A stretch of DNA of 64,000 nt from Stromatinia cepivora (Eukaryota; Ascomycota; Leotiomycetes; Helotiales; Sclerotiniaceae): contig RCTD01000011.1 of NCBI GenBank assembly GCA_014898415.1, forward strand, positions 434,001 through 498,000, given 5' to 3'. This document shows positions 42,666 through 54,876 of this stretch, in pieces; positions within the stretch are counted from its first letter, which is position 1; each line of letters begins with the position of its first letter. Below the pieces are notes generated by a model, which saw nothing but the letters and a program-made list of their open reading frames with translations, searched no databases and had not been told where the DNA came from. Both the position numbers and the translations under genes were made by a program.

Positions 42666-44015
42666 TTACATGGAATATCGTCGACCTCTAACCTTCAATG
42701 GCCGAGTGGTTTTATTGTAAGCGGTACTGTTTGAAGTGGCTAAAACTTTGAGGGCATGCTGCGAGAACTCAGACCACGCAGTCAGCAAGTCACACACGAA
42801 TCTCTCTTCTGAAATTAAGCTGTTGATGAAACGTTGCAGCTCTACTCCAGAATCTCCTAACCCCTGCCGAAGAAAATTTTCCAATACTTGCGAAAGTCCG
42901 AATACTGCAGGATCGAAGCGATAGCTCGAGGGGAAATAACGAGAAGCTTCGACAAGATCGCAATCAGGCATCAGTGTGGTCACACCGCTTAGAGCTGCCT
43001 CGAGTGGCGTGATCCCCAGAGTCTCGTAGCGTGATGTACAAACGAATATTCCGTGTGTTTGTGCATATTCGAATAGCGCATACATGTCGTCTTTCGGGAT
43101 TTTAGAAGTGATCTTGACATGAGCGCTATGCTTTTGTGGGACTCGGGCTAATAATCTCGATGATGCTATATCCGAAGTCCCTTCGCCACCTACTATCAAC
43201 AACCGCACGAATTTACCACGATCGAGGAGTGACACTGCGGAGTCTATCAATAACTCTACGTTTTTGAAATAATCTAGACGAGCAACTGCGGTGAAGATGA
43301 GAGTCCTTTTGCTTGATGAAAAGGATGTAAGCTCCTCGATATTGCCAGCTTTGTGATGACTGTATATCTTCATCGAGTGAATTGGTGGATTGAGTGCGCG
43401 GATTCGCATGGCATCAATACCTCGTTCCATGAGATACTCACCTTGTTTATTGGAATGCTGTAGAACGTAGGCACGATCAGAGGCTTTTAGGTGTCTCAAG
43501 CCCTCCTCTTGGGTAGCTTCCAGATGAGAAGCCTTACTCTCAGAGCCATATGCTATAGCAGCGAGATCTCTCGTGAAGTGGCGAGTAAAGTCGCCGTAGA
43601 AAGGGCCGTGGTGGGTGACGCAATAAGGTAAACGCTTCGGATGATATTTGAGGAGTGTGTCGGTTTGGTAGTAAAGCATTGGTGGTAGACTCTCTGAGAA
43701 TGTTGCCACGAGTAGAGCTGTGGCGGCGTATAAGGCATATCGAACTTGCACGGTGTTCATGCTGAAGTTGAAAGATAACTTGACGCATGGTGTCGAGTCC
43801 TTTGTCATGAGCTGTACAACTGGCGCCACTAAGTGATCCTGACGATCGTAAAGAATCACCCCGCCAAACAGCCCCGCGTCCTCTAGAACTCGTACCACTT
43901 GTAACGCAAAAGCAGTCGCCCCAACTTTAGCTGGGGAGTTGGTGGAACTCGGATAATAACGATAATTCAAGACGAGGATCGCTGGAAGCATTTTGTCAAG
44001 GGGAGAGATCTTCAT
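42666..44015 (-). CDS. GT4-family (GT-B fold) glycosyltransferase
   Basis: Intronless frame of 449 residues starting at an ATG at 44015; a second ATG eight codons later (MLPAILVLNY) is an alternative. The N-terminal half has Rossmann-like strands (ILVLNYRYYPSSTNSPAK, GVILYDRQDHLVAP) and an acceptor-side HHGPFYGDFTRHF. The C-terminal half is a classic GT4 nucleotide-sugar domain: FTAVARLDYFKNVELLIDS, RLLIVGGEG and the EX7E motif in SRYETLGITPLEAALSG. GT4 enzymes are retaining transferases using UDP- or GDP-sugars. It lacks recognisable ALG2, ALG11, PIG-A or trehalose synthase signatures, so acceptor and donor are unknown. No membrane segment is obvious. Its lack of introns and of a recognisable fungal subfamily raises horizontal acquisition as a possibility, untested here. 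Confidence 0.82.
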   Translation of the reverse strand: MKISPLDKMLPAILVLNYRYYPSSTNSPAKVGATAFALQVVRVLEDAGLFGGVILYDRQDHLVAPVVQLMTKDSTPCVKLSFNFSMNTVQVRYALYAATALLVATFSESLPPMLYYQTDTLLKYHPKRLPYCVTHHGPFYGDFTRHFTRDLAAIAYGSESKASHLEATQEEGLRHLKASDRAYVLQHSNKQGEYLMERGIDAMRIRALNPPIHSMKIYSHHKAGNIEELTSFSSSKRTLIFTAVARLDYFKNVELLIDSAVSLLDRGKFVRLLIVGGEGTSDIASSRLLARVPQKHSAHVKITSKIPKDDMYALFEYAQTHGIFVCTSRYETLGITPLEAALSGVTTLMPDCDLVEASRYFPSSYRFDPAVFGLSQVLENFLRQGLGDSGVELQRFINSLISEERFVCDLLTAWSEFSQHALKVLATSNSTAYNKTTRPLKVRGRRYSM

Positions 44016-45838
44016 ACTGCTCGTTGAAAGAGAAATTGGGGGCCAAAGGGGTAGTTTTCAAGTATTCTGGCAAGAGTACAAAATGTGTGGAATGGTGGAG
44101 AGACACGGACGATGTAACTCGATATATATAAGATAAAAGAAGATAGAGGCAATAGTGACAGTTGCAAGGGGCTGCTGAACTGTATTTGGTGTCCAATCTA
44201 CTTTCATCTTTCAAAGGTACGGAAGACTAGGGTAAAGGGGCGTTCAGGATCCTCGTGTCACAAAGAGATGCATGTTGACTATCTCGATTCCAAGACCCAT
44301 TTGTTAATGCATCGAGCTATTATCTCTCACGCTTGCATCAACGAAACACACGTGGCGGGGCGGGGAAAGAAAAATTCTTTGCCGCGCAGCTCCTGCTGGT
44401 AATGACAGGTGCGAACGATCGGAAATAGAAGTCATGACAGGAGGGCTTGAGGTAAGGGAAGCTTAGCATGTGCAAAACTTGTTACTTTAAGTCGACTCTA
44501 TTTTCAAGCATCTATTCATAAATCTGATGCGGTAGCTCTCACAAATGGGGCGAGCTGGCAAGGCGCGGGTGGTATCACGCGGAACAATCTAGAGCCTTTC
44601 GTATGGAAACTTGGTGTCTATTTACTGGGAATCGTAGCTCGAAGAAATATGACCAGTATCCATAAGGTGAAAAACTGGGATGGTGTAACTTCCCACATGA
44701 CAAGCGAGTGGGCTTTCATTCATTTCTACACGTGCCAGAAAGCAATACACAGACCCATGTGGATTTTTTACTTTTTGTAAAGGTTCACTTGCGTCGTACT
44801 GCATACAAAATGTACGAGGGATCTGGGGATAAAAGATTGAATTCCTTTGGTGAAGCACGACTTTGCTTTCCCGATCCACCTCCCATAGTGATGTTACCCA
44901 AGAATGCAGACAGCCTAAACGTACATTGTGGTTCCAAAACCGATCTGACTACAAGGAAATTTCGTAGAATCGGCAAGAGAGCTTGGCTCTTGTTGGTATA
45001 CTAATGAATAACTGGAACTCTCGTATTCAAGTATTTTTGACCAATTTGAGCTGGAGTGATGGTCCTATGAACGATTCGCAATGCACATGCATATGGAATG
45101 GGCAATAGAAGCAGGAGGACTTGATTCCAACCGTAGATCAATAAACCGCGTAGGATTACGGTTATCGACATTATTCCTCACGTAAAGTCTTGGGCCATAA
45201 ATCGACGAGATGCTATGGTTGTCTCGTCCCCATGTAACATGAAGTCGAGCGGAATATCTTTTTGGGCATTTCACGTGACCTGTTTCACTTAATCCTCTTC
45301 CTTTACCAGGTATCCGGTTTCACGTTATGCCTTTCTCCTTCTCCCTTTTGAAATTTTGGTCATAGTGAAGCTTCATCGTAAAATTTCTCCGCACGATAAA
45401 AACACAACGTTCGGATAGTGGGGGCCGATATCATATTTTGGAGTTGCTAGCGGCTCTCTCTAGTGGAACAGCGATTGTGACGATGTTCAACGGCCGATCT
45501 GTTACTCCCGCTTATTCTGGGGTAACGCGCAGAGATCCTATAGAGATACATGCAACATGATAGAAATAGAGTTTTTGGTCTCGACTTTATATACTACTCT
45601 CGTATGATTGAAGTGTGCAAATACGATGTCTACTCACCTGCTGACAGACTGTGCTGGTATCTCCACTTTCCTATTATCCCTGTTGTAATTGCAAGGCAGG
45701 TACGAGGGGAGATGATTGCTAGGTCTTATCTTGATATAGTAAGATCATGGGGACATAATGATGTTCTCTTTCCTCATCTTAAACTTTCCTCAGAACACCA
45801 ATCTCTTCGTCATTGTGTTAGAGTATTGATTCTAAACG
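44016..45838. other. 1.8 kb divergent intergenic region, no gene seen
   Basis: Separates the glycosyltransferase (-) from the UNC93-like transporter (+). Short frames on both strands have no recognisable features. It presumably contains both promoters. Confidence 0.5.
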
Positions 45839-47507
45839 ATGAGTGTCACGCGATCTCAGACAGTAATTAGACCTAGCAACGAGCATAGTACTACTTCAAC
45901 TTACCTCGAGATACCTTGTCTATCAGGCGAAACTTCCTTGGCATATCGTTCTTTCAAATTCAATTTCTTACAACTCCCTCCAATTACCTCACCATCTGTC
46001 CAGTTATTGATAATTGCAGTCATTTGCCTGCTATGTCCTGGTATGTTCAATGCTCTCAATGGGCTTGGTGGAGCTGGATTGGTTTCGCCTGGTCCGGCCA
46101 ATGAGTCGAACATCGCACTCTACGCTTGTTTTGCAATTGTGGGGTTCTTTGCCGGCTTCATCGTCAATATAGTTGGATTGAAGTCATCACTGTTTATAGG
46201 TGGCATATCATATGTGGTTTACGCCGGTAGTTTTCTCGCTTACAAACACATCGAGAATCGAGGTTTTTTGGTCTTTGGGGGGGCATTTTTGGGAGCATGT
46301 GCAGGCCCCTTCTGGGCGGCACAAGGGGCCATGTTAATATCTTATCCTTCTGATGAGCAAAAAGGACGTTCTACCTCTTGGTTCTGGGCTATATATAATA
46401 GCGGTGCGGCAATAGGAAGTCTTGTGAGTAACTTTATTCCTTCATTTAAACTCAACCAACCTGACAGTTTGTGAAAAGGTCACTCTCTGTCAAGAACTAC
46501 AAACGAGCGCCAGCAATGTTGCCTCTGACAATACATACATCACTATCGTTGCGCTAATGTTCGCTGGGACCGCATTATCCCTTTGTCTATGCCAACCCAA
46601 GAATGTCAAAAGGGAAGACGGGTCTCGTGTTCACATCGCAGTAACAGTCGAGAAAGACTGGCGAAACGAATTCATGCATTTCTGTAAACTGATTCGCAAA
46701 GACTATTTTATCGTTTTATTATTCCCGATATTCCTCACCTCAAATTGGTGCTATCCATACCAATTCAACACCTTCAACCTTAAAACATTCAATATCCGCA
46801 CCAGAGCTTTGAACAACTTTCTTTACTGGCTATCGGAGATACTGGGTGCGCTAGTTGTGGGCCATACCTTGGATAATGATCGTCTGAGCCGGTCCAGTCG
46901 AGCGAAGGGACTTGTCACCGGACTTGTACTCCTGACCTTCGGAGTTTGGACAGGCGGATACATATGGGAGAAAGGGCTTTATTATCAAACAGATGTCGTC
47001 GACGAGGGTCAGAAAATGGACTTTGATGATGCAGCTTACCTTGGGCCGATGTTCTTATATATGGCTTATGGAATTTTCAATGCAATATGGCAGAATTGTG
47101 TATATTGGTGAGCTATGAAACAAGTGTTTGAAAATAAGTATCGACTGACATATCTTAGGATCTTGGGGAAATTTACGAGCAATACTCGAACAGCATCAAT
47201 CTACATCGGCTTCTACAAAGGCATCCAGTCCGCGGGTGGTGCTATCAGTTATCGCATAAACAACTCAAATATTTCTGCAATGAATGAATTCTTAATTTGC
47301 TGGATTCTTCTTGCTGTTTCACTGGTTATAGCGGCGCCAGTCATCATTTATAAGATACGAGATGAGGTAGACGAGGAAGATACCGCTGGGGAAGAAACAG
47401 CTACAGAAGTGGGGCTCGCAGAGATTGATGAAGAGAAAGCAAATGCTGTAAAAGGCTTAAAGAAAGAAGCCGAAGGGAAGCTTCCTGAAAAAAAGTTGGA
47501 AACATGA
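45839..47507 (+). CDS. UNC93-like MFS transporter, three exons
   Basis: Exons 45839-46423, 46479-47107 and 47159-47507 give 520 residues. About eleven hydrophobic segments are visible, with family-typical strings: CPGMFNALNGLGGAGL, FAIVGFFAGFIVNIVG, GACAGPFWAAQGAMLISYP, SWFWAIYNSGAAIGSL and, after a loop, LLFPIFLTSNWCYPYQFNTF. The tail is acidic/Lys-rich (EVDEEDTAGEETATEVG). Fungal UNC93-like proteins are of mostly unknown substrate. Intron 1 is ambiguous: donor GTGAGT (46424) with acceptor AAAAG (46478), or donor GTAACT (46428) with acceptor GACAG (46467); both keep the frame and differ by five residues. Intron 2 (GTGAGC...CTTAG) is clear: it restores TGG at CVYW-ILGKF. Confidence 0.88.
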
Positions 47508-49237
47508 CCAGCGTGATCATTCATTTTTAGGTACATTGGGCGATTTGACCGTGTGAAAATCGGTAGTTTGGAATTTAGCCAGCGATTTGCAGGTAACTTT
47601 AGATGTGGTAGATAATCTTGTCAAAATGCACATGTCAAAACTACACCTGTCAAAAACGCAGTCAAGGTAACATAGTACGAGCTTCATGTCTTCTGCGCCA
47701 GCCTTCTCATGATTCGTCACACTTTGTGTCACATCAACGCCACCTCGGTTGCTCTTAACCGTGAAACATTTCATATGAAAATATCGAAGCCGACTTCTTG
47801 AATGCATGATCGGGAGTCCGCAACTTGCAATAAGGTCTTGGAATGTGTGCGACGGGCCGCACTACTGGATGATGTAGAAAGCCGACGGTCTCAACATGCT
47901 TCTTTCGCTGTCGACCGCGAGGAAAGCAGTCATATGTAAGATTCAACGGGAAGGATGGTCATGCACTAGAAGCTTAATCTCATGTGGGAGTATAGACAGG
48001 TAAGTGTGCGACCACGCATAAATTATCAGATAAGGATAAGTCAAGATCCTAAAGCTGATGCAGAGAGCCTCTATGCATATAGATAGTTTATGTCGTGTTT
48101 GGGGGCCATTCCAAAATTCCATTTTGGGATTCCGGTGCTTGGTACTACCAATCTAGATAAGCATGTGGCTCTCAGCACAATTATCCTGTTGTCCAAAGGG
48201 CTAAATTCCCGACTAAGATGCTGGCGCAGCACCGGATATACATTCGCGGTTCCTGATGTGTTGAATATTCGACCGGGAGCTACACACTTGCCTTGGCTCG
48301 GAGGATTTATTACCACCGCTTGAAGACGGAGATTTGCATTCAGGTGAAGGAAGACACTTAAATTTTGCTCCACTAATCGAGGAATACACAGCAGGGAAGG
48401 TGCGTAAGGGATGCTGCGTCTCCCAGTGATAAGAACATATTGATTTAAACAACGATGACGACGAACAAGTTGTATCCATCTATTGCTATCTTTCGACAAA
48501 GGCAGAGGATAACCCAATGAACTGGATATTTACTCCTCCCATCGGTAGAGTGCAAAAGTCCGATGGAAAATCGGAGGCAGGAAGCGGGCTTCTTGAGGAT
48601 ATTTTCTATTGTTCCTGATCATCGGCGTATTTTCGTCCCAAATAATTGGGAAGATTCATGGAACGCCCTATGCTTTTCTTGCTAACAGTCCCAATGGTAG
48701 AGCAAAAATTTAGCGATCAAAAATCCTAATCTGTTGAGGGAGGACGACAGCAGTGTCACGAGAAATTGACGCTTTAGACTGTTTGGGACTGTACACAAAC
48801 ACATGCACTCCGAAGATCAAGAACTGCCTATGGTTATTAAAGAACTGTGACTTTGACATAGACATTGCATTGACGCCCGCAAAAAAAACCTTGATAATTG
48901 TCTGGTGTGCATTTTGAAATTAGACATCGAAATATGCACCTTGTAACGCGCGAAATGCTTGTAATTATGAACTACAAACATTCTAAACGAGCGGAACAAT
49001 GGTGATATTCATTCAGTCATTTCTGAGATCTTGTTGGAAACGACCCCAGTTGAAATATCTTTCGAACTTTTTGTACGACAAGACAAAATATTGCAGGAAT
49101 ATAATGATCACGTGATAGCGCGTTCACGAGTTCCCAATCGGCACACGCGATAAGCAACGCGATTTGACCATATTAATAAATGCGACAGCCTCAAATGAAG
49201 ACCGTCAACACAATAGCAACACATCATATGCGACGGA
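47508..49237. other. 1.7 kb intergenic region upstream of MPH1, no gene seen
   Basis: No recognisable frame, RNA gene or repeat. It holds the 3' flank of the transporter and the MPH1 promoter. Confidence 0.5.
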
Positions 49238-52200
49238 ATGTCGGACGATGAATATGGAGATATTGATGCAGATGTTTGGGACGAGGCCGAAGCCTTAACA
49301 CAAGCATCGCAAACCCTCCCATCGAATTCCCCGTATCGTAGGAAACGAAGGCGAATTGACTTAGACCAAGAGCTCGATGATGACATAGACGATTATGATG
49401 TCCCAATTGCACGACGACGTGGATCGCAAGGCTCTACACGTACTGGTAACGATGAAGGAGATGAAAAAAAGCAGTCCAAATATAGGATACATCTCGGCGC
49501 TGAAGAAGTACCGGCGACTGTCATTATGGGCGCCACGCAAGCAGATGGAATGCCGGATTCTAGCCCTTACAGAATCAGAGGGCCTATATACAAAAGGCCC
49601 AGACCCGCACCTCCACCAGAGCTAGAGCCAAAGTCTCCGCCAGCACAACCTTCTATGTTTCGGTCTGCCAAAACTCAGAAGCAGAGCATTGTTCACCCAC
49701 CCCCACCAGCCACGCCATACGATTTCTCTAAAGAGCTTGAGGACCTGCCCTCTGATGCTTTTTCTCCAAGCCCGCCACAACTTCGCATGTCAAATGGTTC
49801 AATTACGATAGACTCATCGCCGCCATTGGAGTCCACACAATCAGTTCGTTCTCAGCGGTTGGCCGCACCACAAAATGGCCTTCGCCAAACTACACTCTTT
49901 GGTGGGCGTGCTCCGAACCAGGTACCGTCTTCTACTCAAACCAAGAAGGTGCACAATTATTTGGTAGATAAGGTACCAGAGCCACCGACTCATCATACTC
50001 TGGACCAAGAGGCTATCAAAACATGGGTTTATCCAAATAACCTCGGCCCAGAACGGAGATATCAATACACCATTGTACACAAAGGTCTCTTTAACAATCT
50101 CCTGGTAGCCCTGCCAACAGGTCTCGGGAAGACATTTATCGCAGCAACCATCATGCTCAACTTCTTTCGATGGACGAGGGATTCACAAATAGTCTTCATG
50201 GCGCCTACAAAACCTCTGGTGTCTCAGCAAGTCAAAGCTTGCTTCGAGATTGCGGGCATACCGAGATCATCAACGACTATGCTCACAGGAGACCAGCCGC
50301 CCGCTCTGAGAGCAGAGGAATGGGCTGAAAAGAGAGTATTCTTCATGACTCCACAGACAGTCGAGAATGATCTGAAGACTGGTATAGCTGATCCCAAGAA
50401 GATCGCGCTACTAGTTGTTGACGAAGCACATCGAGCGACTGGTAATTACGCTTATACCAAAGTTGTCGAGTTTTTACGAAGATTCAACAAGAGTTTCCGT
50501 GTACTTGCTTTGACGGCCACCCCTGGATCAACCGTAGAAGCAGTTCAGGAGGTAATTGATAATTTGGAGATTGCCGAGGTCGAAATTCGAACGGAAGAGT
50601 CCATCGACATCAAGGAGTACGTACACCGACGAGATATCACTGAGATTCTCATAGACCCTTCCGATGAAATAATCATGATCAGAGAACTATTTAGCAAGGC
50701 ACTTCAACCGCTTGTCAATCTGCTATGCTCACATAAAGCCTATTATAATAAAGATCCTATGGGACTGACTCAATTTGGCATGCTCACAGCTAGAAAGACG
50801 TGGATGGCATCTGGTGCAGGCAAGTCTGCACAAATGAGCGTCAAAGGGATGATGAATGCTTTGTTTACGGTGTTGACGAGTATGGGCCATGCAATAAAAC
50901 TCCTCAATTTCCATGGAATCGGGCCATTTTTCTCGAATATTAAGGACTTCCGAGCGGAGGTCGAGGGAAATAAGAAAGGTGGGAAATATAAGAACCAAGT
51001 TGTCAATTCCCCCGAGTTCAAGAAAATGATGGATCGGATTCAAAGTTGGATTAATAAAGAAGACTTCATTGGCCACCCAAAGCTCACTTATTTGTGCGAT
51101 ACGGTGTTGAATCATTTTCTTGATGCCGGTGCCGGATTGATGGGTGACAACATGCCACCTTCAAGCACTCGAGTAATTGTCTTCACCGAATATCGAGATA
51201 GCGCAGAAGATATAGCACGTGTACTCAACAAACATCGTCCCATGATTAGAGCATCTGTCTTTGTAGGCCAAAGTGACTCGAAGCGCTCGGAAGGCATGAA
51301 TCAGGAAAAGCAGTTGGAGACCATTCGCAAATTCAAAGCAGGAGGCATAAATGTTATAGTTGCAACTAGTATCGGTGAAGAGGGTTTGGACATTGGAGAA
51401 GTCGATCTAATCGTCTGTTATGACTCTTCGTCGTCGCCGATTAGGATGCTACAACGAATGGGTCGTACAGGAAGAAAGAGGGCTGGTAAGATCGTTCTTC
51501 TTCTCATGCGCGGAAAGGAGGAAGATTCATATAAGAAGTCTCAGGACAATTATGAGCAGATGCAGAGGATGATTAGTTCTGGGTCTCGCTTCACTTTCCG
51601 CCACGACTTATCGGCTCGCATCATTCCGAGAGAGGTCAAACCTGAGGTGAACAAACGTTTTATTGAAATCCCCCTGGAGAATACTCAAGATCTATCTTTG
51701 CCGGAGCCTAAACGACGTGTCAAAGCCAGGAAGAAACCAGCTAAAAAATTCCACATGCCTGATGGTGTTGAGACAGGTTTTCGCAAAGCTTCGAAGCTTA
51801 ATAGTAATGCCGAGAGTCCTTTGACAAATTTTGGTATCAAGCGCAAACCCAGTGAGTTTGAGTTGAATGATGATGAGCTGGCTCCAGTACCATTGCTCGA
51901 CTCCGTGTTACTAAATGCGAAGGATGAAGCAGAGCATCATCGTCGTTTTCTGAAAGTACCGGATGGTGCTCTGGAAGAAATAGGGATGCCTGATTTGACA
52001 GCTCAGCCAATCACACAGCGATCTCTAACCTTGACGGCTAAGGTATCACATGGAGAATACACTAGAAGATGTGTTGGTCTGTTCAACAAGCTCTCGAGAC
52101 TCCAAAGACCCGAGGATTGCGATAACAAGCCATATGGAGATGAACCGCCATCTGACCTCGGTAGCATGCCAACTATGCCATTAGAAGCGGAAGTACGCGC

Positions 52201-52951
52201 TAGAGCTCCTAAAGCCTCAAAACCTTCAGAGCCCGCACAAGTTGTCAAATCTTCTAAAGTCGCCAAAACGACATCCGCGCCCAAAAAAACGCCTGCATAT
52301 AAAAAGGATGCGTTCAAAAAGGCTACACCACGTCGTAATCGCCCTCCCAAAAACAATAACTCCGACTCAGAGGATAGCACCGCATCCATGGCCATGGTAT
52401 CCAATCTCCGCTCTTCTCAAATCCCACAACCAACACCCGATTCCGAAGAAGAAGGGCCAGGTGAAAGAGTCGACAGGACCAGTGACATGGAAGAATTAGA
52501 AGCAGGTGACGATTCGGATTTGGGAAGTTTAGTGGATTTCATCGATCCCACGCAAACCCAGACCCAAATGCCATTAATAGGGACATCCGATTTTTCTTCA
52601 AGCCCGCCGCTGATGGAAAAGTGGGAGGATGAAAATGGGAGAGGTGGAGGGGGAATGCTGGGAAGAGCCGTGGAAAGAGATAGAGCTAAGAATTCCTCCT
52701 TTGAGAGGACGGTTCCTATGATGACTCAAGAGAGTAGCGAGAGTAGTGATGATGACTTACCTACTATTGAGGATCTTGTTAGGGGTGATACTACTGTTAG
52801 AAAGAAGGCAAATCCACTATCCAGTAGCGTATTCAGCAGCGGGCAAAAGGCGACGCCAAATATGTTTACGAGGAAAAGGGATGGTGATGTGAGAGGAAGG
52901 GGATTGAAGCGGAGGATTGTGGATAGCGATGATAGTGATGAACGATGTTGA
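49238..52951 (+). CDS. MPH1: ATP-dependent 3'-5' DNA helicase MPH1 (FANCM family)
   Basis: A single 1237-codon exon. After an acidic N-terminus ([20 protein letters not shown]) and a disordered 200-residue region comes the SF2 helicase core: Walker [10 protein letters not shown] at about 292, motif Ia MAPTKPLV, motif II VVDEAH at about 394, motif III LTATPG, the family insert domain (about 480-640), motif [17 protein letters not shown], motif [17 protein letters not shown] and motif [14 protein letters not shown] at about 737. The C-terminal 400 residues are disordered, with Lys-rich and acidic runs ending [14 protein letters not shown]. Mph1 unwinds D-loops, promotes fork regression and error-free bypass, and interacts with Smc5/6 and Rad52 pathways. 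Length fits filamentous-fungal orthologues, which exceed yeast (993 residues). Confidence 0.97.
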   Translation: MSDDEYGDIDADVWDEAEALTQASQTLPSNSPYRRKRRRIDLDQELDDDIDDYDVPIARRRGSQGSTRTGNDEGDEKKQSKYRIHLGAEEVPATVIMGATQADGMPDSSPYRIRGPIYKRPRPAPPPELEPKSPPAQPSMFRSAKTQKQSIVHPPPPATPYDFSKELEDLPSDAFSPSPPQLRMSNGSITIDSSPPLESTQSVRSQRLAAPQNGLRQTTLFGGRAPNQVPSSTQTKKVHNYLVDKVPEPPTHHTLDQEAIKTWVYPNNLGPERRYQYTIVHKGLFNNLLVALPTGLGKTFIAATIMLNFFRWTRDSQIVFMAPTKPLVSQQVKACFEIAGIPRSSTTMLTGDQPPALRAEEWAEKRVFFMTPQTVENDLKTGIADPKKIALLVVDEAHRATGNYAYTKVVEFLRRFNKSFRVLALTATPGSTVEAVQEVIDNLEIAEVEIRTEESIDIKEYVHRRDITEILIDPSDEIIMIRELFSKALQPLVNLLCSHKAYYNKDPMGLTQFGMLTARKTWMASGAGKSAQMSVKGMMNALFTVLTSMGHAIKLLNFHGIGPFFSNIKDFRAEVEGNKKGGKYKNQVVNSPEFKKMMDRIQSWINKEDFIGHPKLTYLCDTVLNHFLDAGAGLMGDNMPPSSTRVIVFTEYRDSAEDIARVLNKHRPMIRASVFVGQSDSKRSEGMNQEKQLETIRKFKAGGINVIVATSIGEEGLDIGEVDLIVCYDSSSSPIRMLQRMGRTGRKRAGKIVLLLMRGKEEDSYKKSQDNYEQMQRMISSGSRFTFRHDLSARIIPREVKPEVNKRFIEIPLENTQDLSLPEPKRRVKARKKPAKKFHMPDGVETGFRKASKLNSNAESPLTNFGIKRKPSEFELNDDELAPVPLLDSVLLNAKDEAEHHRRFLKVPDGALEEIGMPDLTAQPITQRSLTLTAKVSHGEYTRRCVGLFNKLSRLQRPEDCDNKPYGDEPPSDLGSMPTMPLEAEVRARAPKASKPSEPAQVVKSSKVAKTTSAPKKTPAYKKDAFKKATPRRNRPPKNNNSDSEDSTASMAMVSNLRSSQIPQPTPDSEEEGPGERVDRTSDMEELEAGDDSDLGSLVDFIDPTQTQTQMPLIGTSDFSSSPPLMEKWEDENGRGGGGMLGRAVERDRAKNSSFERTVPMMTQESSESSDDDLPTIEDLVRGDTTVRKKANPLSSSVFSSGQKATPNMFTRKRDGDVRGRGLKRRIVDSDDSDERC

Positions 52952-53349
52952 AGTGTGCATAAGACTACATACATTTCCCCTTTGGAATTTGCTACGGATT
53001 GAGTTGCTTAGCGTGGGAGTTGCTGGGTGTGTTGCTATATATGGGGCTGTTATCATGTATACATGTAATTATGTGGCAATTTGCATTACATATTTGAAGA
53101 ATTAAAGTAAATATCTGACATGTTGCTTCGTCAAGTATCCTGTGCCGTTGAGGGTTCTCGCGAGTTTAACATGCCATTATTGTTCATTGTCTAATTGTGA
53201 AGTATGTATATACTTCTCCCTGAAACTCCGAGATTTGGTAGGCGGTTTTCCACTACTTCTTTCATATACCCACGAGTCCGACCAGAGGATGGAACTAACA
53301 CCCATTTCCTCCACCATATATGCACTCCTAACGTGCACCCATCCGAACT
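52952..53349. other. Convergent 3' region between MPH1 and ACR3
   Basis: 398 bp between tail-to-tail genes; both 3' UTRs and poly(A) sites must lie here, possibly overlapping. No gene seen. Confidence 0.5.
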
Positions 53350-54876
53350 CTAATCCTTCCACCCCCTCTTCTCCCCAATCCACCTCACCACATACACCAA
53401 CGCCAACAAAACCGGCACCTCAATCACTACGAAAAGGCATTAGTTAAAACTTCCTCAGCACTCATATCAAGGGGGAGCACATACAAGGACCCACAGTAGC
53501 CGCCAACGCCTGCTCACTATCCGCGCCATACGTCGCAACGGCCACCGCAATCGCCAACTCAAAATTATTGCTCGCCGCCGTAAAACTCTGCGTCGTCGCT
53601 ACCTTATACCCAAATCCCATCTTCGCACATATGAACAGAGTGAGGAAGAAAATGAGTGCAAAATATACGATTAGCGGTGCAGCGACGCGCACGACGGAGA
53701 CTATTTGCTGAACAACGTGTTGGCCTTGACTGGCGAAGAGGATTAGGATGGTGGCTAGGAGACCGAGTAATGAGAGGGGCGAGAGATATTTGAGGAATTG
53801 AGTGTCGTACCACACGGGGGATGTGAAGTGGCGGAGGAGAAAACGTGTGAGGATTGCTGCGGCGAGGGGGATGCCGAGGAAGACGGCGACGCTGGAGGCG
53901 ATGGTTGAGTAGGAGAATTGGGTGTGGTTTTTGGCGCCTGAGATGACGGAGATGAAGAGCACGGATAGGGGCGCGAAGAGAATCATTTGGAGGAGACTGT
54001 TTATGGCGACGAGGATGGCGCAGTAGGATGTTGAGCCGCCGGCTAGGCCGGTCCATATTAGGACCTTGGAGGGTGGTTAGTGTGTTAGGGTTGAGGAAGG
54101 GGTTGGGAGATGGAGATATACCATAGCGATACAGCGAGCTATTCCGACGAGGATAAGACCGGATCGAAGCTCTTCTTTGTCGGGGAGAAATGCCCATGCT
54201 AGTGCTAACTATATGTGGATTCTCGTTAGCTATTTTGTATGATATGTTTATACTTAGAAGAGGAGGGGAGAGGTATAATTACCATTACCAACGGCGCAAC
54301 AATCCAATTAACTACCAGACTAAAACCAATCTGAACCCAAATATCCTTTTTCTGAAAGACAAGGTGCAATGTTTCGAATTTGACCTTGCAAAGAATTGGA
54401 TACATCATTGCTAATAAACATACCGCTAGATCATTTTGATTCTCATTAGCACATAGAACAATTCAACACACACCAAAAAATTCTCAAACCATCTTCTCAG
54501 CTTGATATCCCGGCATGAAACACCTTCGTGATAAAAGACGAAAAGAGAAGAAACACAAACCAATCGGTACACTAACGCCCACAAACTCTCCCTTCTGCAA
54601 CGCAGGACCAGTATTAGGCACGAAATTCCCCAATATAATACCGACCGCCATAGCAAGAAAGATCCACAAAGCGAGGAGACGATCTAGCCAACCTAGACTT
54701 TTGAACAGAGAAGTTTTTTTATGATTATTTGTTACATCATCATCTGGAGATTGAGGCGAGAGGTGAGAGTTCTTCTCTATATCTATAGAATGAGAAGGGA
54801 GATCCGAGGAAGATTTTTGGAGTTGGTTGATATTTTCCGAGGGGATGATATCTTCTGAGGGGAGGACTTTCGCCAT
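53350..54876 (-). CDS. ACR3: Arsenite efflux transporter ACR3 (BASS/ArsB-like), five exons
   Basis: Minus-strand exons 54876-54561, 54425-54283, 54208-54122, 54064-53485 and 53426-53350 (316+143+87+580+77 nt) give 400 residues. After a 65-residue polar N-terminus the ten-helix transporter begins at SLGWLDRLLALWIFLAMAVG. Key strings are GNFVPNTG, MMYPILCKVKFETL, FSLVVNWIVAPLVM, LVGIARCIAMVLIW and GGSTSYCAILVAINS, which contains the conserved Cys required for arsenite transport. It continues with AASNNFELAIAVAVATYG and ends LIEVPVLLALVYVVRW. The protein exports As(III)/Sb(III) at the plasma membrane in a proton-coupled manner. Length is close to yeast Acr3 (404). Introns split helices, so each piece looks short on its own. 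No arsenate reductase gene is adjacent. Confidence 0.97.

Noticed and set aside
42691..42740. Perfect tRNA A-box string TGGCCGAGTGG (42699-42709) suggesting a tRNA-Ser/Leu
   Set aside because: No anticodon arm, variable arm or B box follows within the needed distance, and the 3' acceptor strand is missing. It overlaps the end of the glycosyltransferase gene on the other strand.
53604..54197. 197-codon Arg/Pro/His-rich minus-strand frame
   Set aside because: It is a shifted frame across ACR3 exons and introns; the ACR3 frame explains this DNA fully.
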